A stretch of 24,200 nt of DNA from a virus. Position 1 is the stretch's first letter, and every line of letters starts with the position of its first letter. Below, one piece after another: positions 1 to 6,482 of the stretch. Both the position numbers and the translations under genes were made by a program. Location: the IMG/VR virus record IMGVR_UViG_3300025913_000318, positions 1 through 24,200 of that record; one strand, written 5' to 3'. The notes beneath the pieces are model-generated. The model searched no databases, was not told the origin of the DNA, and saw nothing but the letters and a program-made list of their open reading frames with translations.

Positions 1-74
1 AAGAAAATCTATCAGACAAATTTCGTTGCAACTCTTTCGGCGTAGGGTGATGATTCGGCCTGATAGATTTTCTT
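1..74. repeat. 15-bp perfect inverted repeat at the nozzle gene end
   Basis: Positions 1-15 (AAGAAAATCTATCAG) are the exact reverse complement of 60-74, with a 44-nt loop between them. In the sense of the nozzle gene the first arm encodes KKIYQ, and the second arm carries the TGA stop codon (12-14). The stem is AT-rich. It is not a classic terminator, because the loop is long and the window ends at the arm. As the arm begins exactly at position 1, it may continue beyond the window, or it may be a fold-back artefact at a contig end. Confidence 0.8.
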
Positions 75-1739
75 GACCAGATTCGTTCCCTGATTGCGTC
101 TTACGGGATCGCTTGAATTCGCTGTGATTTCCTGAAATGCTGGGCTTCCGCTTGTGGGGTCTTCGTCAATCAGGTAATAGACGTTCTGGGCAGTGTGTGA
201 ATCCGTCTCAACTGCTACGCCTTTAAACTGTGAATCAGGCTCACCTAAGCGCAATAGGTTAACGATTCCAACCGGAGAATAGGCTGTGCCGCCATCGTTG
301 TAAGAACTGGGATTCATTTTATACAGCTTGGCTTTTCCTAGCGCGCAGGTAAGGCTTACTGTGCTCGATGCGCTTTCCCCGGAAGTTAAACCCGATGCCC
401 CGGCAGGCAGGACCTTCGGAGGGAGCCATTGCTGCGTGTCCATGTCATAGAGATAGAGTTTCCCGTTGGCTCCATCTAATAGGCAGAGCCAATGGAATCT
501 GCCTTGAAGATGCATGGCCATGTACGCTTGAGAATGGTCAATATTTTTGATGTCGATGCGAATATCAAATCCGACTTCCTGCCCGTCCAGAAAGACTTGC
601 GAAGCCGTATCGAGCCATGCAACAGAATTTCCCAGAGCTGCTGTGGCGTTGTGTGAAATCGCCCCGCGCCTATCAAGCAACCCGGAATAGATGAAGTTGT
701 CTCTTTGTGTTCCTGAAATCTTCCACATCTTTGTTCTGGTAAAGATTGCTACTCCATCCGCTACAGGTCTTTGGCTGGTTACTTCCTGGGGCCATGAGTG
801 GTTGTTTCCGTCAAGCCCTGATGGCCAGCATTCTTCCGGGACACCCCTTGCCGGGAGTTCTTCATCGCCAGAGAAGTAGGTTGTTGCATTCGCTGCGGAG
901 AAGATTCTTCCGCTATAAGCACAGAGTTTTGAGCTTGGGGTTGGCGGGTCATTGGTCGTGGTTCCCGGTGCCGTGTTAATGGAAAGCGCGGTATCCGTCG
1001 TTGTGTCGTTGTGCGTGGTCGTAGTATTCGCAAAAGGACTCCCTGTAATCTCCTGCATTTCGGTTGGATCGGTCGATCCGCCGTCCGTGGTTCGGTAAAC
1101 GTGGATCTGGTCTACCTGTGAATCTGTCGAAGCCGTAACGCCCACAACCACAGTTTTGTTAGTAACAATCCCTGTGCACGTCGAAAGATCAGACGCTGAA
1201 GATTCGTGCCCGGTCGTTGAGTTTCCATAAGTGCAGCGGTAATACCAACCTGAAAATGCGGAGATTCCTGTGCCTGTAGTGCTTATGGTCGGAACTGCTG
1301 AAGGTCTGACAATCCCCCAAAGCTGAGTTGAAGATCCCGAGCCGGAATACTTCCGCATGTCCGTGTTGTTGCCCATGTAGAGCGTGTCATTTGAGATAAG
1401 GAAATCAAAAGCAACAGACGTGGAAGATGTGAAGATAAGAACGTAATTTGTGTCTACTCCAACCTCGTACTTATAGACCTTTGAGAATCCCCCAGAGATG
1501 TCGTTGACAAAATGAATGAACCTGGCCCCGCCCCACTTTGCCCACCAGCCAGAGGCTTTTACGGCGGTAAAGGTGGTCGGGCTGGCCTCAATCGGGTCAG
1601 AGAATCCGGGTATCCTTTCCATTAACTGCTGGGCAGTCGTTAGAATGTTCTGCGATCCCAAAACGAAGTTCGCCCCATCGCTGGTGATGTCAGCGTAGGA
1701 CTTGTAAGGGATATTTGTTTCTGTTATTTCGCGCTTCAT
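12..1739 (-). CDS. Tail nozzle / tail tubular protein B-like (stabilisation protein)
   Basis: The 575 aa product probably forms the nozzle closing the short tail, the role of T7 gp12 and P22 gp10. The assignment rests on position directly after the adaptor gene and on composition: short Ser/Thr/Gly-rich beta segments with propeller-like repeats such as GRIFSAANATTYFSGD (about residues 279-294), TRTKMWKISG, and FHWLCLLDGANGKLYLYDMDTQQW (about 410-433). These resemble the beta-propeller of podoviral nozzle proteins. The N-terminus has a segment around residues 31-46 (ILTTAQQLMERIPGF) where such proteins usually describe the fitted sites. The start ATG abuts the adaptor stop as TAAATG, without a clear Shine-Dalgarno site, so translation is probably coupled. 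The stop lies inside one arm of an inverted repeat at the window edge, so the true C-terminus could be longer. Family assignment is inferred, not proven by a catalytic motif. Confidence 0.7.
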   Translation of the reverse strand: MKREITETNIPYKSYADITSDGANFVLGSQNILTTAQQLMERIPGFSDPIEASPTTFTAVKASGWWAKWGGARFIHFVNDISGGFSKVYKYEVGVDTNYVLIFTSSTSVAFDFLISNDTLYMGNNTDMRKYSGSGSSTQLWGIVRPSAVPTISTTGTGISAFSGWYYRCTYGNSTTGHESSASDLSTCTGIVTNKTVVVGVTASTDSQVDQIHVYRTTDGGSTDPTEMQEITGSPFANTTTTHNDTTTDTALSINTAPGTTTNDPPTPSSKLCAYSGRIFSAANATTYFSGDEELPARGVPEECWPSGLDGNNHSWPQEVTSQRPVADGVAIFTRTKMWKISGTQRDNFIYSGLLDRRGAISHNATAALGNSVAWLDTASQVFLDGQEVGFDIRIDIKNIDHSQAYMAMHLQGRFHWLCLLDGANGKLYLYDMDTQQWLPPKVLPAGASGLTSGESASSTVSLTCALGKAKLYKMNPSSYNDGGTAYSPVGIVNLLRLGEPDSQFKGVAVETDSHTAQNVYYLIDEDPTSGSPAFQEITANSSDPVRRNQGTNLVKKIYQAESSPYAERVATKFV

Positions 1740-2483
1740 TTAGCCGAATATGCGGGGCTGACCATCGTCACGCGATGGCCCAAGACTTCCACCTGAGGGG
1801 AAAATTACGTCCTCACCATCGCTGAAATCTTCTGCTTCTCTCATGCTTTGGAAGGCATCCATGAAAGATGCTTTCTGTCCGGTGTTAACTGCTCGCCCTT
1901 TGACAAACTGCGTAGTTCCGGCGCGTGGATCGTCTGTGAGTTCATAGAATTTCCAGCGCAATCCTTCAACAAATACCTGAAAGTAATGGTCTGGGGCAGC
2001 GAATGCCGTGGTCAGGTTCGAGCCTGTAATCTGTGTTGGCTGCTTCTGGAATTCGCCATTCAGTACCAATGTGGTACCGGAAGGAACGGCAGCGGGATAG
2101 TCCAGCCTGATTTTGTTGATCGTGGCTTCCCATGAGAAAAACCGGATAGTTTCCAGTCCGCCTTTGGTTACGAGTTCCACGCTCAAATCGTTCTTCTGAT
2201 TCAGCCGTCTTGAGGCTGTCGGACTAACCGAAGTGTTCTGAATTTCAATCTTCGAGAAGCGGTAAAACGTGGTCAGGTCCGTGCCGCCCAGAGAGTAATC
2301 CTGTTGGCCATCCACCAATGTTATCTGTGTGAGAGCTTGCTTCGTCCAGTTCCACGGAAACGCTGTCCAGATAAAGGCGTTTACGATGTTGCAGGCGTAT
2401 ACCTGCATGGTGCTGGATGGCGCTTTGTGGTTTAGCGCCGTGGCCAAATTGATTGCATCTTGGGGATTAAACGTGGTTGACAT
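1740..2483 (-). CDS. Head-tail adaptor (tail tubular protein A-like)
   Basis: The 247 aa product is probably the ring-forming adaptor bound to the portal, like T7 gp11 or P22 gp4. The N-terminal helical part, with the Trp-rich stretch NAFIWTAFPWNWTKQ (about 34-48), is followed by a beta segment starting LVDGQQDYSLGG (about 56-67). That 'xxGqxdYxlp' pattern is characteristic of these adaptors. A second helix near residues 160-185 (HYFQVFVEGLRWKFYELTDDPRA) also fits. It sits directly upstream of the nozzle gene (TAAATG junction), the standard adaptor-nozzle order. No Shine-Dalgarno site is visible before ATG 2483. Upstream lies a plus-strand cassette, so minus transcription from the spike would cross it in antisense. 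Confidence 0.75.
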   Translation of the reverse strand: MSTTFNPQDAINLATALNHKAPSSTMQVYACNIVNAFIWTAFPWNWTKQALTQITLVDGQQDYSLGGTDLTTFYRFSKIEIQNTSVSPTASRRLNQKNDLSVELVTKGGLETIRFFSWEATINKIRLDYPAAVPSGTTLVLNGEFQKQPTQITGSNLTTAFAAPDHYFQVFVEGLRWKFYELTDDPRAGTTQFVKGRAVNTGQKASFMDAFQSMREAEDFSDGEDVIFPSGGSLGPSRDDGQPRIFG

Positions 2484-2546
2484 AGTAGTTACCGCGAATG
2501 TTAGGCGATTGCGTTTTTAGGGAATTGAGAGGATGATGACTGGCCT

Positions 2547-2840
2547 ATGAAAGTGTTCAATAGTTTGTCGCTTGTCGCCATAGGAGCAATTCTTACTTTT
2601 GCGGCCATGAAATACGGCAAGCCGCCTTCTGCTCCTGATTTAATGCCCGTTGCTCAGGCCGCTCCCGATACCGGACAAATTGGACGATTCCAAACCTTTA
2701 ACAATCTCTCTGGTGTGGCGCTTGATACAAAGACTGGCCGACTGTGCCGAACTCACGATTGGCATATTCAGAAGCCGGGACATGGAGTTGTAACCGTCAT
2801 CCCAAGCCCTTATGAGCACGAGCCGTTGTGCTACCAATAA
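2547..2840 (+). CDS. Small secreted or membrane-anchored protein, moron cassette gene 1
   Basis: A 97 aa protein on the strand opposite to nearly all others. Residues 5-21 (NSLSLVAIGAILTFAAM) form one hydrophobic segment, a signal anchor or uncleaved signal peptide. A soluble tail follows with TFNNLSGVALDTKTGRLCRTHDW (about 48-70) and a C-terminal Cys (LCYQ). The segment 'ALDTKTGxLCxTxxW' is a pattern I recall from short hypothetical proteins of environmental bacteria and phages, but I cannot name a family. A GAGAGG purine box lies 14 nt before the ATG, a long spacing; the frame is closed just upstream, so this is the first ATG. It is followed closely by two or three other plus-strand genes and a terminator. 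Function is unknown; a superinfection or envelope role is only a guess. Confidence 0.7.
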   Translation: MKVFNSLSLVAIGAILTFAAMKYGKPPSAPDLMPVAQAAPDTGQIGRFQTFNNLSGVALDTKTGRLCRTHDWHIQKPGHGVVTVIPSPYEHEPLCYQ

Positions 2841-2848
2841 CCCCATTT

Positions 2849-2965
2849 ATGCGCTCTCTGCCATATGAGCACAGCATTTATAACTGGCCTTGGAAACTAC
2901 TCGGTTGGCTTTGGGAATTGATACAATCTTTTTGGTATGACCGCCGCCGACCGCGCCAACATTGA
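2849..2965 (+). CDS. Trp-rich 38 aa peptide, moron cassette gene 2
   Basis: ATG at 2849 opens 38 codons ending in TGA 2963-2965. The peptide has the core NWPWKLLGWLWELIQSFWYD, with six Trp residues and an amphipathic, membrane-interface character, then a basic tail DRRRPRQH. It starts 8 nt after the stop of the preceding gene, lacks a clear Shine-Dalgarno site and ends 11 nt before the next ATG, so translational coupling is likely. Its build resembles the minus-strand protein at 17,071-17,268 (AERLWHWIYYKRLKPL). No function can be assigned. It is supported by the tight packing and the non-random residue use. Confidence 0.55.
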   Translation: MRSLPYEHSIYNWPWKLLGWLWELIQSFWYDRRRPRQH

Positions 2966-2976
2966 GAGGTTTAACA

Positions 2977-3105
2977 ATGGAAACGATCATTTCTCATCCG
3001 TTTATTTCGGCTACTGTTTGTTTGTCGCTAGTCTTGGCCCTGTGTGCTTACGTTTGGATTGCCAGCGCCGGAATCAACGACTGTGACCGGGCCAAAGACA
3101 TATAA
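2977..3105 (+). CDS. Single-span membrane peptide, 42 aa, moron cassette gene 3
   Basis: ATG 2977 is preceded by AGAGG at a 7-nt spacing, a good ribosome binding site. The product begins METIISHPFISATV, continues with one transmembrane helix (about residues 8-30, ending CAYVWIASAG) and finishes with a short polar tail INDCDRAKDI. The stop is TAA at 3103-3105. It is too short for most gene callers. The topology is compatible with a small envelope peptide or a pinholin-like protein, but no sequence signature fixes that. Confidence 0.6.
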   Translation: METIISHPFISATVCLSLVLALCAYVWIASAGINDCDRAKDI

Positions 3106-3137
3106 AAAATTTCAGTGGTGCAAGATAGAGGCCGCTC

Positions 3138-3281
3138 ATAAAACGACTATTTCGTGCTGTATCTCAATTCCTATCCCGTCGCCGTTGCCAAGCTGTCGGT
3201 CTTTCCGGTCGGCAATGCCGGGGAACTGCTATCACTTCCGGTAAGCCTGCGTTCTGCGCCGAGCATAAACACTTGGCGTAA
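3138..3281 (+). CDS. Putative zinc-binding peptide with ATA start (moron cassette gene 4)
   Basis: A frame open from 3129 to the TAA at 3279-3281 encodes a convincing small zinc-knuckle-like peptide: RRCQAVGLSGRQC then GTAITSGKPAFCAEHKHLA, giving Cys-x9-Cys-x12-Cys-x2-His. This 'CQAxxxSGxxCxxxA...FCxxH' layout is known from small phage and bacterial proteins. There is no ATG, GTG or TTG in the usable part of the frame. The codon at 3138 is ATA, and AGAGG (3127-3131) lies 6 nt before it, exactly where a start codon would be expected. It is either a rare AUA start, a start lost by mutation (decaying gene) or a base error. The in-frame stop TAG at 3126 excludes a longer form. The terminator hairpin begins 8 nt after the stop. 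Confidence 0.5.
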   Translation: MKRLFRAVSQFLSRRRCQAVGLSGRQCRGTAITSGKPAFCAEHKHLA

Positions 3282-3288
3282 GGAGAAG

Positions 3289-3332
3289 GGCGCTGGTCTT
3301 TCAACCCGCATAGTTGCAGCCAGCGCCTTTTT
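3289..3332 (+). terminator. Rho-independent terminator of the plus-strand cassette
   Basis: GGCGCTGG (3289-3296) pairs perfectly with CCAGCGCC (3320-3327) across a 23-nt loop, and a T5 run (3328-3332) follows directly. Read on the minus strand the hairpin is followed by CTTCTCC, without a T run, so it works mainly for plus-strand transcripts. The T run overlaps the stop codon of the convergent spike gene (3331-3333), so the cassette and spike meet end to end with no spare DNA. Confidence 0.85.
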
Positions 3333-5157
3333 ACTGGATTTCCTCAACAATCCACTGCGCCGGAGTCACCTGATCCGTATTGGCAACATTGAATGTGGCC
3401 TTAATCACAATCGCGTTCGCTGTGTTTTCCGCTGGGGCTATTCCAGCGACTATCGTGCTAGCTGTTCCAGTTGGCGTGAATTTACCGCTTGCGCGCTGGG
3501 CTGTGGTTGAAGCTGAATTATTCATCACAACTAATTCCATGCAACCGTTTCCAGTGACAGCAGAAGATGTGTTGATTGCCGCCGTTCCTCCAAAAGAGAG
3601 TTTGTAAGTTACGCTAGCTGTTCCGGTGCCATGCACATAGAAGCACGTGATCCTGACACCCTTTCCGGCTGCGAGTGTTCCCGCTGGCAGAGTGTATGTG
3701 TAAAGAGTTTTGTCGGTTCCATCTCCAGTAATCGCTCCTAATGTGCCTTGGGCGTTAAGTAGGGTTGTGTTATTTAAACTGTTGGCCTGAGTCAACGTGG
3801 AACCATAAAGAGCGGTGCTCCCCGCTGAAAATGGGCTGTTGAATCCGACTAGCTTGTTTGTTCCTGTTCCCGCGTCATTCAGTCCAGCGCTTGTGAAATT
3901 TACAAACCTGTTTCCTGTAATCCAGTAGCGGTCTGAAGTTCCGGCAACAATAAGAATGTTTTGGAACGGCTGATTAGCGGAACTCAATATTGTGGTGAAA
4001 TCATTGTCTTGAATGGCGAAGTCCGTCATGTTCGCCGCAACTATGATGGAGTTGGAACCGCCATTTGTCGCAACGCTCGTATCGGCAATCCGGTTTCCGG
4101 TGATCCTGATATTTGTTCCACCAGAAAGAATGATGCCTTCATTCTGAAGGCCCACGAGTTTATTGTCCCTGATAGTGAGCGCCTTTACTCCGCTCACGTC
4201 ATAGGCAACTTTGGAGGTGGCGCACTGGCATCCCTCAAAGTTAATGAGAATTCCCTGCGTGATGACAACGGCCTCTTTCGTAGTTCCTGATTCAAACGTG
4301 CAATCGGTAAACCTGATCCACTGCGGATCATTGCTCGTGCTGGTATTGTGGATCATCACGCATTGCGAATCACCCAAGCCCACCTGTACAAACTGGCAGT
4401 TCTCAAAATCAATCGTGTCGCAACCGCTATCCAAATCCACCATGAAACCGGAGAATGCGGCAGAGCCTTCAATGTTTACGTTATGGAATACCTCGCTCGT
4501 TACGGTTCCGCTGGCTACCCCGCCAAGCAGAATTCCAGTATGCCAGCTACCGCTCGAAGCGATTCCAAAGCCCATCGTTATATCAATGAACTTGTTTCCA
4601 GCCGAAGCTCCTGACAGGGAATCAATGATCGAAATGCCGTTGAAGGTTTTGTCAATTGTTATGTTTCCGAACGTCCCATTGCCACCCTTACAGCGGATTC
4701 CTGCTCCTCCTGTACGCGCAACGGAAGAAACTAGACTAACCCCATTTACAGAATTGAAATTAGCCGTAGTCTGGATAATATCGGCTGTTCCTGAGCTTGT
4801 CTGTAAAACCGTTGTTACCGGCCCCAATCCAACAATAGAGCTGCCATCGGCGGTCATGTTGATGCCGGGAGAACCTGCTAACTGCAAAGTCACATTTCCC
4901 AAGCGCAACTGGCACGCTTTATTCAGCGTGATTGTTGATGCAGATGTCTGCGCACCCGTTAAGGCTGTGGCATCGACAATGCCGCCCGGATTGCAAAGAT
5001 AGATAAAGGATTGGAGAAAGTTTCCATGTTCTAGTCCAAGCCATTCCAATATCCAAGAGCGACGAAAAATAACGTGGTCATCAGGCGAACAAAGACCAAG
5101 CTTGGCGCATACTTTGTTGCGCAAAAAGTAATAGATAATCAGGAATAACACTGTCAT
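3331..5157 (-). CDS. Tail spike, beta-helix and C-terminal part (split from its N-terminal domain)
   Basis: The 608 aa product carries a right-handed parallel beta-helix of the pectate-lyase/tail-spike type. From residue 58 on, repeated short strands and turns are visible (NFNSVNGVSLVSS, GNGTFGNITIDKTFNGISI, FENCQFVQV, FTDCTFESG, LTIRDNKLVG, IRITGNRIAD, WITGNRFVNFT). The last 130 residues (from about 480, TLYTYTLPAGTLAAGKGVRI to the end WIVEEIQ) look like the C-terminal trimerising beta domain common in such spikes. The first 55 residues are foreign to the fold: MTVLFLIIYYFLRNKVCAKL is a hydrophobic segment, and spike homology begins at NPGGIVDATALTGAQTSAST. The preceding gene ends in exactly the region (FSGADMGAKVIAAIGDL) that normally joins to it. 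ATG 5157 has GGAG 8 nt upstream and abuts the upstream stop (TAAATG), so separate translation is possible. Enzymatic activity on host glycans is inferred from the fold only. Confidence 0.8.
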   Translation of the reverse strand: MTVLFLIIYYFLRNKVCAKLGLCSPDDHVIFRRSWILEWLGLEHGNFLQSFIYLCNPGGIVDATALTGAQTSASTITLNKACQLRLGNVTLQLAGSPGINMTADGSSIVGLGPVTTVLQTSSGTADIIQTTANFNSVNGVSLVSSVARTGGAGIRCKGGNGTFGNITIDKTFNGISIIDSLSGASAGNKFIDITMGFGIASSGSWHTGILLGGVASGTVTSEVFHNVNIEGSAAFSGFMVDLDSGCDTIDFENCQFVQVGLGDSQCVMIHNTSTSNDPQWIRFTDCTFESGTTKEAVVITQGILINFEGCQCATSKVAYDVSGVKALTIRDNKLVGLQNEGIILSGGTNIRITGNRIADTSVATNGGSNSIIVAANMTDFAIQDNDFTTILSSANQPFQNILIVAGTSDRYWITGNRFVNFTSAGLNDAGTGTNKLVGFNSPFSAGSTALYGSTLTQANSLNNTTLLNAQGTLGAITGDGTDKTLYTYTLPAGTLAAGKGVRITCFYVHGTGTASVTYKLSFGGTAAINTSSAVTGNGCMELVVMNNSASTTAQRASGKFTPTGTASTIVAGIAPAENTANAIVIKATFNVANTDQVTPAQWIVEEIQ

Positions 5158-5163
5158 TTAAAG
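4995..5163 (-). other. 165-bp block separating the two halves of the tail spike
   Basis: On the minus strand the upstream half reads GAC CTT TAA ATG and the downstream half resumes at TAT CTT TGC AAT CCG GGC. The same CTTT occurs at 5163-5160 and 4998-4995, exactly 165 nt (55 codons) apart. Removing one unit gives ...AAIGDL-CNPGGIVDATALTG..., which restores the usual start of a beta-helix spike. The block has a stop as its first in-frame codon and is otherwise open in that frame (54 codons). It contains a 10-bp palindrome CCAAGCTTGG and an arm pairing with the upstream coding sequence. It may be an insertion, a very small intron, a translational bypass element or a real gene boundary; the sequence alone does not decide. 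Confidence 0.6.
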
Positions 5164-5190
5164 GTCTCCAATCGCAGCTATTACTTTTGC
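5121..5190. repeat. Long inverted repeat around the spike stop codon
   Basis: GCAAAAAGTAATAG (5121-5134) is the reverse complement of CTATTACTTTTGC (5178-5190) except for one extra A. In RNA of the spike gene this is a 13-bp stem with one bulged base and a 43-nt loop, with the stop/start TAAATG in the loop. The first arm encodes AKVIA at the end of the N-terminal half; the second arm is inside the 165-bp block. A 13-bp match at this distance is very unlikely by chance. Confidence 0.8.
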
Positions 5191-5664
5191 TCCCATATCC
5201 GCGCCTGAGAACTGATCGGCATAACGGACTTGCTCAAAGCGATTGATGAAAAGATTAGTCCCTGAGGGCTGGACTATCGTTTGGCTTCCGCTGGGCAACT
5301 GCATTACTGCATTGGCAAAGCTGGCTCCTGTGGTCGTTGGAACCATTGCGCTCAAATCTGCCGATGCCCCAGAGATTGACCAATACCCTAAGTCCTGTAT
5401 CAGCAGCAGGCCGTTAGAGCCAAAAAGTTGCGCTGAGTAGACTGTCCCGCTTGGAGTCAATTCATCATTGAACCAGATCGCCTGAGAGGTAATCTTGCCC
5501 GATGAATCCAGAGCAAGGAAAAGAGGCTGGTTTGTTACCTGCCCACCGCCGCTGGTAATCTCGGCATTCTGTGAAAGTTGAAGGCGCAAGAATCCATTGG
5601 CAACGACCGTGCCGGATGAGTTCTGAAAACCTACTGAGGTTGAAATGAGCTTACTGGGAGCCAA
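5158..5664 (-). CDS. Tail spike N-terminal (virion-binding) part
   Basis: The 168 aa product starts at TTG 5664, preceded by AAGGA at a 6-nt spacing and abutting the upstream stop (TAATTG). Residues 1-110 look like a beta-sandwich virion-attachment domain (GTVYSAQLFGSNGLLLIQDLGYWSISG, about 72-98). Residues 140-168 (INRFEQVRYADQFSGADMGAKVIAAIGDL) are the linker that in many spikes leads straight into a beta-helix: 'yaDqFsGaDxGaKi.aAIadL'. The protein stops right after that motif, at TAA 5160-5158, where homologues continue with a GGxVDA segment. That segment occurs 55 codons further on in the next gene. Product may therefore be an isolated head-binding domain, or the first half of a protein joined by RNA splicing or ribosome bypassing. 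Confidence 0.75.
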   Translation of the reverse strand: MAPSKLISTSVGFQNSSGTVVANGFLRLQLSQNAEITSGGGQVTNQPLFLALDSSGKITSQAIWFNDELTPSGTVYSAQLFGSNGLLLIQDLGYWSISGASADLSAMVPTTTGASFANAVMQLPSGSQTIVQPSGTNLFINRFEQVRYADQFSGADMGAKVIAAIGDL

Positions 5665-5853
5665 TTAGTATCCTTTTGACTTCTTCTTTTTTGCCAATGC
5701 CTGAGCTAGCGGACTTGGCGCGAGCGTGGAATTTCCTGCCTGAGAGTTCTTAATTGCTATTGCTGCCAAGGCGCGCGGATTCGTGACAATCTGCCCTGAT
5801 TGCTTTGGTCCTGCTGGAGTCTTGGGCCGCGAATTTAAGTTCTGATTCAGCAT
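5665..5853 (-). CDS. Small basic protein of unknown function
   Basis: The 62 aa product is rich in Ala, Pro, Asn, Gln and Lys. It has a flexible N-terminal part with PKTPAGPKQSGQIVTNPRALAAIAI and a lysine cluster AKKKKSKGY at the C-terminus. Its ATG overlaps the stop of the upstream gene (TAATG) and its stop abuts the spike TTG. No family is recognised. The position between an unknown Cys protein and the spike suggests a virion or assembly accessory, but this is context only. Confidence 0.55.
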   Translation of the reverse strand: MLNQNLNSRPKTPAGPKQSGQIVTNPRALAAIAIKNSQAGNSTLAPSPLAQALAKKKKSKGY

Positions 5854-6482
5854 TACGCAGTCAGCAATTCGGCCTTGATTTTTCCATTGGGCAGAATCTC
5901 CGGCTCAGGATCAAGCCGCCCTTGTTTCAGTTCTCGCAGATCGCGCACTGCACACGCGCCCAAAGAACAATCTTTGCAATCAGGAAATGACCGCATGTGA
6001 GCCATCAGCAGGGCTTCCGCCGTCAGGTTCTTGACGTTCTGCAAGGACATGCCGGATTTCAACTGCTCTTCTGAAACCTTGAACGGCGGGAACAACTTAT
6101 TGCAGCGGATACACTGCGGACGGCAGCAGTTGTCATTGTTCACCTGCCCACGAAAAGCATGTTCCTGCTTGTAGACACCTTCCGCGTGTTTGATGTGAGA
6201 GCAGGCAAATTGAGTATGTCTTTTTACGCGCTCATCCTGGACAGCTTCTTTCACGCGACGCACGCGAGCTTCTGCCAGTTTCCGTTTCTTTTCGTCCAAT
6301 GCTTCCTGCTCATCGGCGGGAAGTTTCTTGGTTTCCTGAATCGCCGTGGCGACTGCCGTGGCGACAAGCTGCTGAAGCATCTCAATCGTGAAATTCATGC
6401 CCTGAGGCTGTTCCATTGGTTCCTTCTCCCTTGGCTGAATGAGTCCAGCCGCTTCTAATTTTTCTCTGGTGGCTTGCTTCAT
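5853..6482 (-). CDS. Cys-rich protein with putative zinc site, unknown function
   Basis: The 209 aa form starting MKQATREKLEAAGL is chosen because ATG 6482 has GGAG 9 nt upstream and overlaps the upstream stop (ATGA). The first third is helical and charged (residues about 55-90 could form a coiled coil, KKLPADEQEALDEKKRKL). The middle holds a Cys/His-rich stretch: FACSHIKH, then NNDNCCRPQCIRCNKLFPPF. Near the end comes CKDCSLGACAVRD. These pairs suggest one or two structural zinc sites. It lies between head and spike genes of the late operon. I recognise no family. Confidence 0.65.
   Translation of the reverse strand: MKQATREKLEAAGLIQPREKEPMEQPQGMNFTIEMLQQLVATAVATAIQETKKLPADEQEALDEKKRKLAEARVRRVKEAVQDERVKRHTQFACSHIKHAEGVYKQEHAFRGQVNNDNCCRPQCIRCNKLFPPFKVSEEQLKSGMSLQNVKNLTAEALLMAHMRSFPDCKDCSLGACAVRDLRELKQGRLDPEPEILPNGKIKAELLTA

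Noticed and set aside
2477-2505. Plus-strand promoter for the moron cassette with TTGACA
   Set aside because: The -35 is perfect but no -10 better than 3 of 6 follows at 16-18 bp, and the hexamer is antisense of the adaptor start codons; not listed as a feature.
3044-3244. Plus-strand GTG ORF of 66 aa overlapping the small membrane peptide and zinc peptide
   Set aside because: It has no ribosome binding site, its residue use is unusual, and the two frames it overlaps have clearer features; kept as a shadow.
4211-5002. 263 aa plus-strand ORF opposite the spike
   Set aside because: It is the antisense of the beta-helix gene, Pro/Val rich without domains or a start signal; a shadow of a low-stop coding region.
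5031-5081. 16-codon frame reading MTTLFFVALGYWNGLD inside the 165-bp block
   Set aside because: It looks like a short hydrophobic peptide but has no ribosome binding site and is too short to support alone.
4995-5163. The block as a group I or group II self-splicing intron
   Set aside because: 165 nt is shorter than minimal known introns and I could not identify a conserved catalytic core; kept only as a remote option in the findings.
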